Both the position numbers and the translations under genes were made by a program. 64,000 nucleotides of DNA from Pseudomonas sp. Irchel 3H7 (GTDB taxonomy: Bacteria > Pseudomonadota > Gammaproteobacteria > Pseudomonadales > Pseudomonadaceae), in NCBI RefSeq assembly GCF_900187605.1, contig NZ_FYEA01000001.1, forward strand, positions 248,001 to 312,000. The letters run 5' to 3'. Positions 61,772-64,000 of this stretch are shown here, in pieces. Positions within the stretch are counted from its first letter, which is position 1, and every line of letters starts with the position of its first letter. The notes beneath the pieces were generated by a model that was not told where the DNA came from, did no database searches, and saw nothing but the letters and a program-made list of their open reading frames with translations.

Positions 61772-62437
61772 ATGGCACTTACCCGCGAACAAATGGCTCA
61801 GCGCGTCGCCCGCGAAATGCAGGACGGCTTTTATGTGAACCTCGGCATCGGCATTCCGACCCTGGTCGCCAACTACATTCCTGAAGGCATGGAAGTCATG
61901 CTGCAATCGGAAAACGGCCTGCTCGGCATGGGTCCGTTCCCGACTGAAGAAACCATCGATGCCGACATGATCAACGCCGGCAAACAGACCGTGACCGCGC
62001 GCATCGGCGCGTCGATTTTCAACTCCGCCGAATCGTTCGCGATGATCCGTGGCGGTCATGTCGACCTGACCGTGCTCGGCGCGTTCGAAGTCGACGTCGA
62101 AGGCAATATCGCTTCGTGGATGATCCCCGGCAAACTGGTCAAGGGCATGGGCGGCGCGATGGATCTGGTGGCCGGCGCCGACAACATCATCGTGATCATG
62201 ACCCACGCCTCCAAGGATGGTGAGTCCAAGCTTCTGGCCAAATGCAGCCTGCCGCTGACCGGCGCCGGTTGCATCAAGCGCGTGCTGACCGACCTCGCCT
62301 ACCTGGAAATCGAAAATGGCGCTTTTGTCCTCAAAGAACGCGCACCTGGCGTCAGCGTCGAGGAAATCGTCGCCAAAACCGCTGGTAAACTGATCGTCCC
62401 GGATCACGTACCGGAAATGCAGTTCGCTGCCCAGTGA
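61772..62437 (+). CDS. dhcB: 3-oxoacid CoA-transferase subunit B
   Basis: 221 residues, beginning 23 bp after subunit A with a GGAG RBS. The catalytic glutamate lies in [12 protein letters not shown] (E47). [15 protein letters not shown] and [15 protein letters not shown] are family blocks. It forms the active heterotetramer with subunit A. Confidence 0.92.
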   Translation: MALTREQMAQRVAREMQDGFYVNLGIGIPTLVANYIPEGMEVMLQSENGLLGMGPFPTEETIDADMINAGKQTVTARIGASIFNSAESFAMIRGGHVDLTVLGAFEVDVEGNIASWMIPGKLVKGMGGAMDLVAGADNIIVIMTHASKDGESKLLAKCSLPLTGAGCIKRVLTDLAYLEIENGAFVLKERAPGVSVEEIVAKTAGKLIVPDHVPEMQFAAQ

Positions 62438-62448
62438 GGAATTCGAAA

Positions 62449-63630
62449 ATGCAAGACGTCGTAATTGTTGCCGCCACGCGAACCGCGATCGGCAGTTTCC
62501 AGGGTTCGCTGGCCAGCTTCTCCGCGGTGGATCTGGGCGCGGCGGTGATCCGCCAGTTGCTCGAGCAGACCGGGCTGGACGGTGCACAGGTTGATGAAGT
62601 GATCATGGGCCAGGTGTTGACCGCCGGCGCCGGCCAGAACCCGGCGCGTCAGTCGGCGATCAAGGCTGGCCTGCCTCACGCTGTGCCAGCGCTGACCCTG
62701 AACAAGGTCTGCGGTTCGGGCCTTAAGGCTTTGCACCTGGGTGCGCAGGCGATCCGTTGCGGCGACGCTGATGTGATCATCGCCGGCGGCCAGGAAAACA
62801 TGAGCCTGTCCAACTATGTAATGCCTGGCGCACGCACCGGTCTGCGCATGGGCCACGCGCAAATCGTCGACACCATGATCAGTGACGGTCTGTGGGATGC
62901 GTTCAACGATTACCACATGGGCATCACTGCCGAGAACCTCGTCGACAAATATGAGATCAGCCGTGAGCAGCAAGATGCTTTCGCCGCTGCTTCTCAGCAG
63001 AAAGCCGCCGCCGCGATTGAGGCTGGGCGCTTTGTCGATGAAATCACCCCGATCCTGATCCCGCAGCGCAAAGGCGATCCTGTTGCTTTCAAGGTCGACG
63101 AGCAACCGCGTGGCGACACCACCGCCGAATCCCTGGCGAAACTGCGTCCGGCGTTCAAAAAGGACGGCAGCGTCACCGCTGGTAATGCTTCGTCGCTGAA
63201 TGACGGCGCCGCCGCCGTGATTCTGATGAGCGCGGAAAAAGCCAAATCCCTCGGCTTGCCTGTACTGGCTACCATCGCCGCTTATGCCAACGCTGGTGTC
63301 GACCCGGCGATCATGGGCATCGGCCCGGTATCGGCGACCCGCCGCTGCCTCGACAAGGCTGGCTGGAACATCGACCAGCTCGACCTGATCGAAGCCAACG
63401 AAGCGTTTGCCGCGCAATCGCTGGCGGTGGCCAAGGATCTGCAATGGGATCTGGACAAGGTCAACGTCAATGGCGGCGCCATCGCTTTGGGCCACCCGAT
63501 CGGTGCATCGGGTTGCCGCGTGCTGGTGACCCTGCTGCATGAAATGATCAAGCGTGATGCGAAAAAGGGTCTGGCGACCCTGTGCATCGGCGGCGGTCAG
63601 GGTGTGGCGCTGGCGCTGGAACGCGCATAA
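62449..63630 (+). CDS. atoB: Acetyl-CoA C-acetyltransferase (thiolase)
   Basis: 393-residue biosynthetic-type thiolase that splits acetoacetyl-CoA into two acetyl-CoA, the step after CoA transfer. The acyl-acceptor Cys is in [12 protein letters not shown] (about 89), the catalytic His in [14 protein letters not shown] (about 349), and the second Cys in TLCIGGGQG (about 379). GAGGA overlaps the end of dhcB. Last gene of the operon, followed by a terminator. Confidence 0.95.
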   Translation: MQDVVIVAATRTAIGSFQGSLASFSAVDLGAAVIRQLLEQTGLDGAQVDEVIMGQVLTAGAGQNPARQSAIKAGLPHAVPALTLNKVCGSGLKALHLGAQAIRCGDADVIIAGGQENMSLSNYVMPGARTGLRMGHAQIVDTMISDGLWDAFNDYHMGITAENLVDKYEISREQQDAFAAASQQKAAAAIEAGRFVDEITPILIPQRKGDPVAFKVDEQPRGDTTAESLAKLRPAFKKDGSVTAGNASSLNDGAAAVILMSAEKAKSLGLPVLATIAAYANAGVDPAIMGIGPVSATRRCLDKAGWNIDQLDLIEANEAFAAQSLAVAKDLQWDLDKVNVNGGAIALGHPIGASGCRVLVTLLHEMIKRDAKKGLATLCIGGGQGVALALERA

Positions 63631-63685
63631 CCAGAGTTCAACAGTGAATGGCGGATCCACGACATCCGCCGCTTGCTGGCAACAA

Positions 63686-63725
63686 AAACCCGGTGCGACT
63701 TGCGTTGCACCGGGTGTTTTTTTGC
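63686..63725 (+). terminator. Rho-independent terminator of the CoA-transferase/thiolase operon
   Basis: Nine-bp stem ACCCGGTGC / GCACCGGGT with a ten-base loop, followed by GTTTTTTTG. It lies 56 bases after the atoB stop. Confidence 0.93.
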
Positions 63726-63754
63726 CTGTTGGAAATGTGCTTTGAATGTTCCGG

Positions 63755-63835
63755 CCCTATCGCGAGCAGGCTCACTCCTACATTGGAATTGTGAACCCAT
63801 TCAATTGTAGGAGTGAGCCTGCTCGCGATGGGGGC
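63755..63835. repeat. REP doublet (inverted)
   Basis: CGCGAGCAGGCTCACTCCTA and TAGGAGTGAGCCTGCTCGCG face each other around a short spacer; same family as at 21968 but with the opposite arm order (heads inward). It separates atoB from the convergent cobF-like gene. Confidence 0.88.
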
Positions 63836-63854
63836 CAGTCCAAGCACCAACAAT

Positions 63855-64000
63855 CTAAGGCTTGCGCAGCAAATACGTATCCATGATCCACCCATGCTCC
63901 GCCCGCGCCTTCTTGCGCACCCGCTCGATCTCATCCGCGACATCCGCCAGCCTGCCGCTAATCAGAATCTCATCCGGCGTGCCCAGGTAAGCCCCCCAGT
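63855..64000 (-). CDS. cobF: 3' end of a precorrin-6A synthase-like gene (CobF), cut by window edge
   Basis: Only the last 48 codons are present. They read WGAYLGTPDEILISGRLADV and end with a GWIMDTYLLRKP tail. This matches the C-terminus of CobF, the deacetylating precorrin-6A synthase of aerobic cobalamin synthesis. The identification rests on this short tail. Confidence 0.7.
   Translation of the reverse strand, partial: WGAYLGTPDEILISGRLADVADEIERVRKKARAEHGWIMDTYLLRKP

Noticed and set aside
62404..63660. 418-codon open frame on the minus strand
   Set aside because: Antisense to atoB, which has all thiolase motifs.
1..64000. tRNA, rRNA, CRISPR array, prophage or integrase
   Set aside because: No cloverleaf-type sequence, conserved rRNA stretch, regularly spaced repeat array or integrase motif was recognised while reading; regular REP pairs are not CRISPR because spacing and orientation differ.

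Overview
The window looks like a chromosomal segment of a Pseudomonas from the P. fluorescens complex. GC is high throughout. It carries several Pseudomonas-style REP families, families common in or typical of the genus (DUF1652, DUF2388, DUF2790), a phosphatidylcholine synthase, and a type VI secretion (T6SS) cluster laid out like the P. aeruginosa H3 system. No rRNA, tRNA, CRISPR array, integrase or classical IS was recognised. The only transposase-like gene is a REP-associated RAYT.

Region 1 (1-19.9 kb) is an H3-like T6SS. tssM (cut by the window edge), tssL, tssK and tssJ run leftward. tssB, tssC, hcp, tssE, tssF, tssG and tssH (clpV) run rightward from a shared divergent promoter region. 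Between clpV and vgrG sit two AT-richer genes that look like cargo effectors: a C80/CPD-like candidate cysteine protease and a protein ending in an OTU-type cysteine protease (deubiquitinase) domain. Neither has an obvious immunity gene, which hints at eukaryotic targets. vgrG is followed by a YwqK/MORN-like gene and, on the opposite strand, a DUF4280 PAAR-like gene.

Region 2 (20-26 kb) holds a phosphotransferase/SDR pair, a small lipoprotein, a DUF1652 gene, a triple-PAS LuxR regulator, two pseudogene remnants, and many REP and dispersed repeats. Region 3 (26.2-31 kb) is an orphan vgrG island: a VgrG with a C-terminal TTR-like extension, a PoNe-like DNase effector and its PoNi (DUF1911-type) immunity gene, joined by ATGA overlaps.

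Region 4 (31-48 kb) is mostly housekeeping or accessory chromosome: Nudix hydrolase, NTF2-like proteins, an exported-looking malate:quinone oxidoreductase, a chemoreceptor, periplasmic Cu/Zn superoxide dismutase, DNA ligase D, a methyltransferase next to a heme-oxygenase-like diiron oxidase, a RAYT with its REPs, a DUF533 protein, Pcs, another methyltransferase, DUF4242 and GNAT.

Region 5 (48-57.4 kb) is the second area of special interest. A DUF2790 protein, a small secreted Cys-containing peptide and a DipZ/DsbD-like thiol transporter form a leftward operon. It is divergent from an OmpR/EnvZ-type two-component system. Next come a LodA/LodB-like pair (a candidate cysteine tryptophylquinone oxidase and its flavoprotein maturase), then a leftward MNIO (DUF692)/DUF2063 pair with no adjacent precursor peptide. 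A composite site, TGTATC-N13-GATACA-N4-(G/A)ATACA, occurs with identical spacing twice between the peptide operon and the two-component genes and once upstream of the MNIO operon. This suggests one regulon linking peptide or thiol chemistry with MNIO peptide modification.

Region 6 (57.6-64 kb) has a methyltransferase, a class II sirtuin, repeats, a LysR regulator divergent from a CoA-transferase A/B plus acetyl-CoA acetyltransferase operon (the P. aeruginosa dhcR-dhcAB-atoB arrangement), and the 3' end of a cobF-like gene.
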